Source: Platynereis dumerilii (lineage: Eukaryota > Annelida > Polychaeta > Phyllodocida > Nereididae). Taken from it: a stretch of 64,000 bases of DNA. Each line of letters begins with the position of its first letter. Positions within the stretch are counted from its first letter, which is position 1. The notes under the pieces were generated by a model, which was not told where the DNA came from, ran no database searches, and saw only the letters and a list, made by a program, of their open reading frames with translations. The translations under genes were made by a program, and so were the position numbers. The stretch lies in NCBI GenBank assembly GCA_026936325.1, contig JAPTHN010000002.1:12090408-12154407 (forward strand). The letters are read 5' to 3'. Positions 1 through 10,520 of the stretch are shown piece after piece.

Positions 1-141
1 TTACCCCAAGGTCATGTGACCAATTAAAGGGGGCCTTTCCATAAAATGTATTTCAAAAGAAAAATTACGTTTATCTAAGAAAAACACTCCGTATGAGAGC
101 GTTTTATTCATTTTCTATTCATCAAATAATTTTCTGACTTG

Positions 142-155
142 GTTGCCATGGTAAC
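142..155. promoter_or_regulatory. Perfect X-box (RFX-type) palindrome
   Basis: The sequence GTTGCCATGGTAAC is a full two-half-site X-box, the consensus bound by RFX transcription factors (established knowledge). No start site or gene is visible nearby, so a regulatory role is inferred. It could also be part of a dispersed repeat, since related motifs occur near 52.7-52.9 kb. Confidence 0.3.
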
Positions 156-2180
156 CAAATTACAAAAAACTTTCAACTGATTTTTCACTGAAACAGAAAG
201 TTTCTAAAACTACTGAATTCAGGGATTCAAACGGTATATAACTTATGTGGTCCTCTCTCGGGTTGAGCCAAATCCTTAAATAAAGCACTTTTTGAGGTCT
301 GGCTCCCTGCCTAAATGACAATTTGACCACACATTTGAATGTATCAGACAGGACATGATGTAGGACTTAGTATAATTGTCCTCATACAGCCTTGATGTAA
401 TCATTCGTCTTTCCCTAGCTGTAACAACAACATCAAATTATGAAATCATCTTTCCTGAATAGCCATTTTTGTATCAAAATAATTTGTAAAACTTTGCCTC
501 TAGAGTGTATCTATGGTATCAGAAAGTTTTCTTTGCGCGTGTTGCTGTTTGTCTTTGAGCAAAGGATAGCCACACAAGACAACCCTATATGCAATGTATA
601 GACAATACTATGTCAACAATACAAGCCATCAATAGATGCATATTGGACTGCAGTTAATGCAGATACAACTCACTGTGGATCACTAAATAAGATGGGCCAT
701 GGGTGTATGACTGTATATTACTATGTATGTGTTGTCTATGGAGCTTAGTCTTGATTGCAATGTTGTCGAAAATACAGCTTTTGATTTTGCAATTGTGTAT
801 CCAAAGTCAACTGATACAGTTGTAACCTTCCTATTTTGGTTTATCATAGGATTACAAACCTTGTGTCACTTCTTGGTATCCCCTAACGAGAACTGCAGAG
901 GTATAGCCTATAGGTGCAAGGTGGATTGCAACACAGATATAGATATGATATAGACATACCATTGTAGATCTAAATCCTAATTCAGCTTAGTTGGTCTTTA
1001 CTAGTTGCAGATTTCTCTTTAGCCTGACATGCCCAAAATCCAGGCTGGCCATTTGCAGTTTCTGTTGGAAAGAAAAGCAAATGGCAGGCCCAGCCCTGGG
1101 GACAATAGCCACCTTAGCATAACATTTTGCTGCATGAATATGGCATGAAGTAGCCATGAATTTCCTATCAATGTGCCGTGAATGTGTGTGAATGTCTGTC
1201 ATCCACACTGCGAAAAGGGTGAGGTAAAAGTTATCAGAAAGATAAACATCGAACTCAGAACCAATTTACAAACAAATTAGAGAATTGGTCAACAGACTAA
1301 TATTGTTGTAAACACCACGATGATGAACTATGACGTTGTGGACAGTGATTGTGAAAGGCAGTTGTTGAATGTCATGACAATATCGCTCTTGTTGTGGAAT
1401 TAAGTGTTGTGGAATCTTGAGTGTTGTGGAATCTTAAGTGTTGTTGAATTAAGTGAAGCACACGTCAGCTTCTCATTAAAATTGAATGACATAGGGAACA
1501 TCATGTTGAAACTTTTAGCAAAAATATAGAGTGTTTCTGGTTTTCCATGCACAATTTGCACATGATCCCAAATAAGAGGAAAAGAAATGACTTTGAGTGG
1601 AATTGTTCACGCTCAAAATGTCTTGTCAATGTTTTTTTAATCTGTAACAGGTGATTAATGCACCTTTTGACATTGAAATCATGTTGCCCTTCAAAAAAGA
1701 TGTTTGTTGTAAACATCATGTAGGCTATAATCAAATCAACACACCTGGCTATACAAATGGTGACTGAGAATTACATGCAAATGCCACAGTGCATGCATAC
1801 ACTCAATTGCAACAATTGCCACCAAGCCCAAATCATGCAAGATGCATGTTATCATGAATACAACATGTAACCTCCTGTGCTACATGTCCACATGTGAGGT
1901 GTAGCATGTACGACATGCACAATCTCATGGCTATGTGACACTCCAATGTGACCATGCAGTAAACATGTGATTTTATCGATTATAAAAGTCTTACTCTGTC
2001 TTTTGACACGTAGCTTTGAATAAGATGGATGGATTCATGTTCATAACTAAAGGCGATTTCAGCAGCTTTTATGCAGTAAAGTCTACAATGGCTCTATACC
2101 ATTCATAATTTTGTCGAAATCATGGTAACCTATCTTCAAGAAGTCGTTGTTTCGGTGTTGGTTTATATTTTCTTTATGAC

Positions 2181-2337
2181 TCCTCCTCCTACTCTTCCTC
2201 CTCCTCATCCTCCTTCGTATTCTTCTCTTCCTTCTGCTCATCCACCTTTCCCTTTTTCTCCTCCTCCTTGTCGTCATCTTCCTCCTGCTCCTTCGTCTCC
2301 TACTTTTGTCTCATTTTGTCCTCTTCGTCCTCCTTTT
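2181..2337. repeat. Pyrimidine-rich TCC/CTT tract
   Basis: About 155 bases almost wholly C and T on the plus strand, built of irregular TCC and CTT units. The proline/serine-rich and arginine-rich open frames across it on the two strands are products of the composition, not genes. Such strand-asymmetric tracts can adopt triplex DNA, but nothing here proves that. Confidence 0.6.
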
Positions 2338-2689
2338 GATATATGATGTCCCCTCTTATATTCTAATATTCTTTTGGTATGCATAAAACTCTTTTGTTAT
2401 TTCATCGAATGATAGCCTTGAATTAATTGTTTGTTCTTTCTGTTGATGCAAAATAAATGAATCAATCTTTATCAATCTAAGTTTCCTTAATTCCACTACC
2501 TTCTCAGTTTTATCTCCTGTTCTTCTCCTTTCTGCTCTTTAATATTCCACTTGTTTAAATGTTCTCCCACATAATTAACAATGTTATCTTTCCATCCCTT
2601 TCTCACATTCCTCTGCATTTTCCTATCCGTGCTCCTCATTTCCTCGCTTATAAGCTCCTTCTCCTATAAATCCCTATACTAATTATTGC

Positions 2690-2870
2690 ACTTCTCTTGC
2701 TCTTTTCCCTCTTCATCCAATCATCTTTCTCCTTTTCCTCATCCAATTTACTCCACATCTTATACTCCCACTCCTCTTCCTAATCCTCATCTTTCTCTTC
2801 CTCATCCTCTGTCTCCCCTTTTTTATCCTTCTCTTCCCTTCCCCTAACAATCTGTTCTCCTCTTGAGCAA
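2690..2870. repeat. Second pyrimidine-rich tract
   Basis: C/T-rich low-complexity DNA on the plus strand, more degenerate than the tract at 2181. The basic open frame on the minus strand reflects this composition. Confidence 0.5.
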
Positions 2871-4950
2871 CTTTCTCTGGGAAGAAAATTGATCTCTTGC
2901 AAGAGTGGATTCTATCAGGTTTTGTCAGTGAGGAACAAAGTTTGCCACAAAACATCCTGCCTGTGAAGACACAGCCTTTGGTAATGAGAACAAAATGTGT
3001 CTAAATGAAGCCTTTAACTGCATGTTTTGACCTCATTGCTGCCTTTGGAACCACCCTTTACAACTGCCTTTAAAACTTGTTTCTTGTCCTGGCTTTGGTT
3101 GCTATGGACGACTGATCAGAGCCAATCACAAGGCTTGTATTAAAGCCTTGTGGGCCACAGCAACCAGCCAAACAATTGGTCGGTAATTAAGGTTAAAGGA
3201 TTGTGCAGCCTGGCCAGATTTAAGGGAGATTAGTGGCTGCTGAAGCAGAGGAGCCTTAACAGGATGGAGTGATGCGGATGGAGTGTTGAATGGCCAGCAC
3301 CGAGCCAAGTGCAGTTCATTTAATGATGCTGCCATGATCACTCTTTAGAAAGGCCTTTACACATGAAACGAGCAAATAAAGTTACCCAAGTTCAAGTTGC
3401 CACTAAGTTTGTAAGAGTTCCATATGAGATCTGCACTGAAGCTCCTGTCTTACTGAATTAGCCTGTATATTTTGCCCAGTTTTATGAGTGGAATTATCGA
3501 ATGTGTCAGCGGTTCTAGTTTTGATTTCTTCTTGTGGGAGAATGCTTGGCTTCAGAAACATAATGATGTCAATGGCCAGCTGGATGTCATTACAATTCTA
3601 TATAATACTTCTGTAAATCGCCAAAGGGCACTCAACCTAAACACAGCGTGCTAATTTTGAAGTCTATTCTCACACCGAAATGTATGTAAGAAATTCTGTT
3701 GCCACGACGTAAACACAACATTGACATTTTTTCATAATGTTGTCACAACATTCAACATTTAAAAATAACCAATCGAATTTGTAACAATGTCAAGTTACTG
3801 GATGAAAGCGCCTTCAAGCAAGACAGTCTGAACTTGGCCACAATCGCACATCTGATCCTGGACCAGCGTCCTTTTTCGAGGCAGAGATCATGGGAGCTGA
3901 AACGTATTCTCGGGAAAGTTTTACGTTTACGTTCAGGCACTTGATGGTCACAGTTAACAGGACTTAATGACAACATTGGATTCAGATTTTTGAATGCACA
4001 TCTTGCATGGGTGCTGTCTGACACATCTTCCTCACCAAATTGTCCATCTTTCTGTCTGTTTCTGGCCCTTCACACATCATTCTGCCACCATGCCATCCAG
4101 ACCAACTTCAGAACGAATGGTTTTCCGATGATGTGTTACTTTAGTGCCTACCCAGAAATCCATTGCTCCAATGTCCACGTTGTTTGGTGTTGCTTTATAC
4201 CTCGCAACCTTGAAACATTTTTGGTCCATAGGGTAGAATAGGTCAAGGGTGAGGGTTTGTCTGGGGCAGGTTGGCAGAATTGGATCACTGGCTGACAGCC
4301 ATGGCTGACAGACATGAAAGACTGGCTTACTGGCTGACAGACAACCTCAGCACAGGCCACTCCCAGCCTAGTCAGCTGTCAGGGAGCATGGTGTTCTAGA
4401 TTGTAGGCTGGGGTAGCAGCATGGTCTAAAGGTCGAAAGATTGAGATTTTATTTTGAAAATGAAAGATACAAGGTACAGAAAGTAGTTAGAAACTTAGAA
4501 ACCTGAAATTTCTCACAGGGTTAAAATGTGTGCCAGGCTGCTCCTCTGTGAAATGAGCATGTTGCAAAAGCCAGTTATATATTTTTGAAATTGAACTTAA
4601 TTGAACGAATTGCAAATATGCATTATAGACAGACATGCTAGTGATGTTATATTTATTGAAATCAGTGAGATTCTGCTCTGAAACAACATATTTTCAAGAG
4701 ATTAGCGCAGGTCGTCTTTTTCCTGTGTCTCATGGGCACTGTGCACTAACGAGGGGGTTACCCTCGCCATCAAAGCAGCCATTACAACACTCGATTCAAA
4801 GTAATTTTTTGCCATCCTGAGGTTATTTCATCAAATCTAAAGCCTATATTTACCAAGCATGTAGTTTTAATGTTAAACTAAACATTGGCCAAGCAATCCA
4901 CGTGTAATAGATCACAGAATTATCAGATTTTGCATTTGAAACACATCGTA

Positions 4951-5023
4951 AGGGCGAGGGTAACCACTAAAGCCTCTCGAGGGTACCACCATTTCCAATA
5001 ATCGTCATGGTGAGGGTACCACC
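4951..5023. repeat. Left subterminal motif array, copy 1
   Basis: Three variants of GGCGAGGGTACC (GGGCGAGGGTAACC, CTCGAGGGTACCACC, GGTGAGGGTACCACC) follow the left inverted end. They are inverted relative to the array near the right end, so both arrays face the same way relative to their termini. Such subterminal motifs commonly bind transposase. Confidence 0.75.
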
Positions 5024-5451
5024 TGAAATTACTGGTCGATAAATATTTCTTTTTTGCTGTAAAACCATTGTTTAAGTGTGACATGAACAGCAATAATGAT
5101 GTTACTAGATAGATAAGAGAGATAAGAAAGACAGATAGGCCTATGAAGAAAATAGATATATACAATGTAGATAGATGGAAGGATTGATAGATAGATAGAT
5201 ATATATATTATCACAGTTACATAGATAGATACATACATACATACACACATTTATACATAGGCATACAGGATGGCCATTGGGGGGGGGTGGGGGTCCTGTC
5301 GCTATTTTGCTGTGATTTTTTAACATGTTATGAATGTGACCGGGGCAGTTGGTCTGCCCTAATATTGCTCAGAATTTGCTCTGACTTGCTATTTGCTGCA
5401 GCCCCCTGGCCTCCACGGATTGCGCCTAAGGATAGACAGATAGAGCAAGAT

Positions 5452-5453
5452 AA

Positions 5454-5534
<81 letters not shown>
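5452..5534. repeat. (GATA)n inside transposon copy 1
   Basis: About 20 GATA units. The same array at the same internal position occurs in copy 2 (33266-33370), so it moved with the element. Confidence 0.9.
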
Positions 5535-5535
<1 letters not shown>

Positions 5536-6952
5536 GATAACTTAATCTGACTGTTTAATTTTCATTCAGTTTATCAGTCATGTTTCTCTCAATTCATTTT
5601 CATTAATAATATTGAGGTAGATCCCATTTTGCATTTACAATGTAGATCTACATGTACCATGTGTCAGCTCATCTGTGTTTGGTCATCACAACCTTATAGA
5701 TCAACACAAGATTCATCAGAATTTAATTCTTCACTATCTCAGATGGGCAAAAATCTAAATAATTGATTGATTGAATAAACTTTATTGTGCTCATTCCATG
5801 TTGGTAGGGTACTTCGGTGTTGTATGATGCATGGAGCTGGGAGACTATCAAATGGTGCTTTTTGCACCAATGATTGATGATCCATAACCATAAAACACGA
5901 AGAATGTCACATTAAAAGCTTAATTATAAGAAGCATGTTATTGTCACCGCATAAAAGCAAGCAAAACACCCAAATACAGGAAGAAGCCATAATTTCTTTT
6001 TAGAAAGTTTCACTGTGGATGGTATTACTTGAGAGAAGGGCATTTTGAGCAACTTTCTTAGAAACTGAAACGTAACTCTCCTCGTGTCCTCTCTGTATGT
6101 GAGCAACTCCTCCATCATCTAAGCAAACATATATATATATATACAGAAACATAGACTGTGATACTAAATTTGTGATTATGCTCCATGCTAATTACAGCAA
6201 ATTCCAAAAGAATGAGTTTCTTCAAAAGGATAGCAAAACGTAGCAAATGCAATTCTTATGATTTGCTGAGACAATGAACAACATGGCAGAAATCTAATTT
6301 GAATACCTTGACTCTCAGTTTAATGAATGTGCCAGTCAGATTTTAGAGTTGGGAGGTTTAATAATGGTTTTAGCAATGGTGAACATTTTACTTTTTCAAA
6401 GCTTTATGTCGGCCTGCACATTCATGTAGTTAAAGCCACAATTTGAGACTTCCACAGTGGGGCAATACAGCATAGTGCATGGACCATTTTTACCTTACCT
6501 GAGAGTGAGAAGTAGGCAATTAATTTGAATATTTTCCTATATTGATAGGGCATGCGATCATGTTCTTGATTGGAATCCCTGATTGTTAACTTCTGAATTG
6601 CGATCATTTACTGTCAGCACATGCTGTGATCTTCCAGAACAAAGAGCAAATTAACTAGCTGATTTATTGACTTTTTCTTACCCATTTGTTTTTATTTACC
6701 ACACTTGGGTAGAATGGGTAAGCCTATTATTGTGCAACTGTTTTCTCGTTAGGGGGTAATTAATTTTAAGATTCTCCTTAATTGACAGGGTATTGCAATT
6801 GTGTTCTTGATTGGAGTTCCTGATTGACATAATTACTTCAGAAGCGCAATCATGTGTCAGTACATGATGTTATCTATTGATAAGCTGATTCATTGCTGTC
6901 TCTTCAAGGCTGTTTGCTCAGATTGCTCAGATTGCTCTGCCAATATCTTGCA

Positions 6953-7150
6953 TTACCCTCGCCAATCCCTTTGGTGGTTACCCTTGCCAACCGGAAGTGA
7001 CCCTCGCCCTAAACCTGCAGTACCCTCGCCACTTCCGGGCTGGTACCCTCGCCATTTAGGTTGGTACCCTCGCCATTTTAGGTTGGTACCCTCGCCAAAA
7101 TGCTGGTACCCTCGCCCTGCTATTTTTCTTTTTTTGTGGTACCCTCACCT
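6953..7150. repeat. Right subterminal array of GGTACCCTCGCC, copy 1
   Basis: Nine variants of GGTACCCTCGCC lie within about 200 bases of the right inverted end, spaced roughly 15-30 bases apart; the last is GGTACCCTCACC. The inverted end itself adds one more in opposite orientation. An open frame rich in W, Y and P across this stretch is only the translation of the motif array. Probably transposase-binding sites (inference). Confidence 0.8.
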
Positions 7151-7369
7151 CGAGTGATTTCTTAGTTCGTAAATGGCTAACTTCATCTTGCTTCTTTGAG
7201 TCTGGCACTTGGTAATTATTCGTTCCACAAGCCTTATAAACTATCTTCACAATCTGAAGACTTCACTCCCCCTAAATTTATTGCAATTTCACTTTGAAAT
7301 CACGAAGTGAGAGTTGTAATGGCTACCGTGATGGCGAGGGTACCCCCCTCGTTAGTGCACAGTGATGGG

Positions 7370-7934
7370 GACCTGCCAAAGCAAGGACTAGATTTTCACT
7401 AAGATACACTTCCTTGAGTCTGGGGCCTTGTCCCATGAGTTGTGGTATCCCAGTGAACCCCAGAGTCTCACAGAGATGACTTGAAAGAGAATATCAAAGC
7501 AGAAGGAAGTTGTAAATACTCAACACTGGCAGTCTTTTTCTCTCTCTTTTGCTTTCTGCATATAACATGTTGGTGGTGAAGGCAGCTGCTTTAATTCTGT
7601 GCTTCCTTTGGGAATGGTCTATCTGAATCTGTTGTCATTGCCTCCCTGTCTCTGAAGAATTCTTGCTCCAGCAATTCATTTCAATTCTCACACAGCTTCC
7701 CTCATTCATCATTTCATGTGTAGGCCTACACTGAATTATATACACTGCTTGCTCTCTACTTTGTTCAGTTTGTTGAGATCATTTTAACAAAATCTGTAAA
7801 TAGATGGATATACGTACACTGCTGCTTAAAAGTGAACTGGGAAGCAATTTGATGGGGATTTCTCTCTTCTCGCATTTTTCAACTGTGGAATGACATAAAA
7901 ACTGAGATTAAAAAGCGATCCCATAATATTTATA
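7370..7934. other. Unannotated spacer
   Basis: Unique-looking noncoding DNA between the Transib-like element and the mariner element. I see no gene or repeat in it. Confidence 0.4.
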
Positions 7935-8725
7935 CTGGGTGTCTACAGAAAAAGAGGACAGTCACTTTTCTTCTTTTTCCCACTCATATAAGTTCAGAAT
8001 TTGATGATAAGTCTAACATAAGAATGGATTTGATAGTCAGCCATATTAGATCTATTGCAAATATGTTTATTTGCGAATTTGATCACTACTAAAGGAAAAA
8101 TGGAAGCATGACATGCAAAAGTGCTTACGTTGCTCCAAGCTGAAAATGGTCGTCCTGTTTTCCTCAATGTTGATGAGAAATTTTTCACCATTTATGGTGC
8201 TTGTGAGAGAAGGAATGATTCATGCATGAGTAGTGGAACATTTGCTTGGGGTGCCATAGCAACATACAAGAAACTCTTTTGTTGGCAAAATCATCTTCCT
8301 ACAAGGTGTAGCACCTGTTCATACTGCATAGGATACTAGGCTCCCTAGTCTAGGGAGTGCCTCAGAACAAACCTCCTGAGCTACCCCTTGTCTCCTGAGC
8401 TGGACCCAGTTGATTATTCAATATGGGCAACTTTGAAGAAAGAATCCAGCAAGTTATCCCAACCCTCACAGTAAAGTTAAAAGGCCTCCATCATGTCTGC
8501 AAGGAGCAAACCGTTGGCGGAGTGCATCAAACATGCTTTTGCATGATTTCGGCCTCATCTGCAGAAAGTTACCACAGCAAGGGGTATAAATAAAGGGTAA
8601 TTTGACTGTTCTGAATATACTGTTCATATGCAAATCATGTTTTGTTGAATTATGATGCTTGACACAAAATAAACTGTAAACAAATCGAACTATGTTGACT
8701 GTCCTTTTGTTCTGTAGACACCCTG
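7935..8725 (+). mobile_element. Decayed Tc1/mariner transposon, copy 1
   Basis: The element is bounded by inverted repeats (left CTGGGTGTCTACAGAA, right ending TTCTGTAGACACCCTG) and flanked by TA at 7933-7934 and 8726-8727, the Tc1/mariner target duplication. Reading plus, a frame holds VDEKFFTI (codons around 8175-8200), matching the first-aspartate block SDEK-F-T of mariner transposases, then RRND and WGAI blocks. After an in-frame stop near 8337 the same frame resumes as SPELDPVDYSIW (8391-8426), the third catalytic-aspartate block. The middle block (QGVAPVHTA, near 8300-8330) is in another frame and has lost the aspartate. At 791 bp it is shorter than a full ~1.3 kb mariner and cannot encode active transposase. 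Confidence 0.88.
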
Positions 8726-8840
8726 TATTCAAATTAGCGTGAAATCAATGGAGTCAGACACACGACTGCTAGTGCCATCTGAGCACAGTACGTACTTGTT
8801 TCGAAGTTCGAAAAAGGAATTGTTATAACTTGGGGAAATG

Positions 8841-9260
8841 TTGTCGGTCTGCTGGTTGGGCGGTCAGGCGATCGGGCAGTCTGGCAGTCAGGCGGGCGGG
8901 CGGTCGGATGGATATATAGTTTTCAGGCTGGAACTCAGTCCCTTTTGCATGTACATAGATGAAATTTGGTACACATATAGCCCTAGTTGTTTGATGGTGC
9001 ATTTTGATAGTCTGATTGATGGACATTCTATACTTTTTGAAATATCGAGAAAAATGCTAAAATAATAATCAAAACGTTGCCATTATGGCATGCACATGGG
9101 TGGAATTTGACACACATATCACCTTTATAATGTAGTTGTTAGACCTTTTCATGGTTTTAAATACCCTGCCAGGCAGACGTGCAAATGGCAGTGCAGCGGG
9201 CATATATATATAATAACATATTTTATGTATTTGGTAGAGGTACACATATCACTTTCATTC
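8841..9260. repeat. GGCGGTC-rich minisatellite and degenerate ~140-bp tandem repeat
   Basis: 8841-8912 is a G-rich array of GGCGGTC/GGCAGTC-like units. It is followed by three diverged copies of a segment holding a CACATATCAC-like core, at about 8949, 9088 and 9228, spaced 139-140 bases. No gene is visible. Confidence 0.45.
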
Positions 9261-9609
9261 TGTAATTGTTTCTTTTATCGGTGTTTTGTTTTTTTTTTCG
9301 CTGAAGGTTTGCTGCTACGTAGCCTATGTTATTTATTTGTCGTGCCTTTATGTATCATTCCTCTTCTCTGCCTGTCTCATTTGCCTCGTTCTCCTGGAAC
9401 TTCAACAAAATTACTGACGCTTTAACCCCCACTTGGCCATAAGCTTGCAATTAATATTTTGCAGTTTTGGTTCAGAAATTATCCAAATAAAACATGCAAG
9501 GTCACACGACCTTCAGATTGATAACCCTTTTTAAAATGTTGTCTTGTCTCAAGAGCCACTCAGTCCAAACTTAATTAACTCTTAAGGCTGCATGATTACC
9601 ATTTCGTAA

Positions 9610-10520
9610 TATCTTGCTTTTTTTGATATCGAACCCTCTGATTCTATAAAAATATTAGGTGTCACTCTTGACAAGGATTTGTCTCTAAAGAGACATGTCT
9701 CAAATCTGTGTAAAATGACTGCCAAGCAAGTAAACATTCTTGGAAGATTGACTAAGCAATTAAATCAAGAAAGCAAACTTAAGATATTGCATAGTTTTGT
9801 CCTATCAAATTTCAACTATTGCTCATTGGTATATCATGAGAGTGGTTCCAGAAATGAATATAAACTTGAAAAAATTCAAGAGAGGGCACTGCGGGCTGTC
9901 TTCAATGATTTTCTCAGCTCATACTCAGAGCTTCTGGATAAAGCTCACTTAAACTCACTTTATAGTAATCGTTGTAGAAAGTTATTGGAACATGTCTTCA
10001 AAGTTATGTACAACTTGTCTCCCCTCTTTCCACCTGACTATTATGAATTAAAGAATCTAACGTATGATCTAAGACAACAAGTTCTGGTAAAGCAACCCAA
10101 TTTCAACACTGTAAGATATGGAAAGCAATCCTTAAAATACAAAGCAAGTAAATTGTGGAACTCTACACCAAACTCCGTTACAAATATTAAAGAATTTTCA
10201 AATTTCAAAAGTGCACTGAAAGGACATGTTTTTAAATAACTTTTTAAAACAAATAATTTTGTTTGTTAAGCCAGGCTATTCCTTTTATTTTTAGATAGAT
10301 TCTTTAATAGATTTTATGATTTTAACGCAGTTATGTGATGTGTGTCTGATGTTACTGAATTGTACTCAACCTTTTTACCATTGTACATATAACCATTATC
10401 ATCTCATTTGTATATACCCCATTGATTTTACCTGTCGGCAAAAAGCACTTGTGCTTATGTTTTCTGTATTCACATACCCGACTTTAAATAAAGATTACTT
10501 TACTTTACTTTACTTTACTT
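9610..10520 (+). mobile_element. 5'-truncated LINE: C-terminal ORF2 remnant and 3' tail
   Basis: The frame from 9610 to the stop at 10239 encodes the region downstream of the reverse transcriptase catalytic core. Blocks seen in order are KILGVTLDKDLSLKRH, a SNFNYCSLVYH block, KIQERALRAVFND, YDLRQQ, NTVRYGKQSLKYKASKLWN and a final FKSALKG. These are typical of the CR1/Jockey-like non-LTR ORF2 C-terminus (family knowledge; the exact clade is not determinable here). Downstream lies about 250 bases of 3' UTR with AATAAAG, ending in a (CTTTA)n-type tail near 10495-10518, typical of such elements. The left edge is the usual 5' truncation. The frame is open throughout, so the insertion is fairly young. 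No initiator is expected in a truncated copy. Confidence 0.9.

Larger units (their letters stand above)
1..4731. other. Noncoding stretch, no gene recognised
   Basis: Only short open frames lacking recognisable domains were seen on either strand. The stretch holds an X-box palindrome near its left end and two pyrimidine-rich tracts, listed separately. It ends at the target duplication of the transposon that starts at 4737. Confidence 0.5.
4737..7364. mobile_element. Non-autonomous Transib-like DNA transposon, copy 1
   Basis: The left end reads CACTGTGCACTAACGAGGGG and the right end is its reverse complement. The inverted ends pair over about 50 bases with a few mismatches. The element is flanked by the direct repeat ATGGG (4732-4736 and 7365-7369), a 5-bp target-site duplication. 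A 5-bp duplication together with ends starting CAC-T-(A/G)-TG is the Transib/ProtoRAG hallmark (established knowledge); some hAT elements also make 5-bp duplications, so the superfamily is an inference. No transposase-length open frame exists, so it is non-autonomous. It carries short-motif arrays near both ends and an internal (GATA)n tract. Copy 2 at 32558-36580 is almost identical, implying recent movement. Confidence 0.85.

Noticed and set aside
4923-6607. Short minus-strand frames conserved exactly between 4.9-6.6 kb and 32.7-35.8 kb
   Set aside because: Identity reflects recent duplication by transposition, not selection; no domains, and none is long enough for a transposase.
6852-7157. 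101-codon W/Y/P-rich open frame (also 36068-36373)
   Set aside because: It is the translation of the GGTACCCTCGCC motif array; conserved only because the transposon copies are nearly identical.
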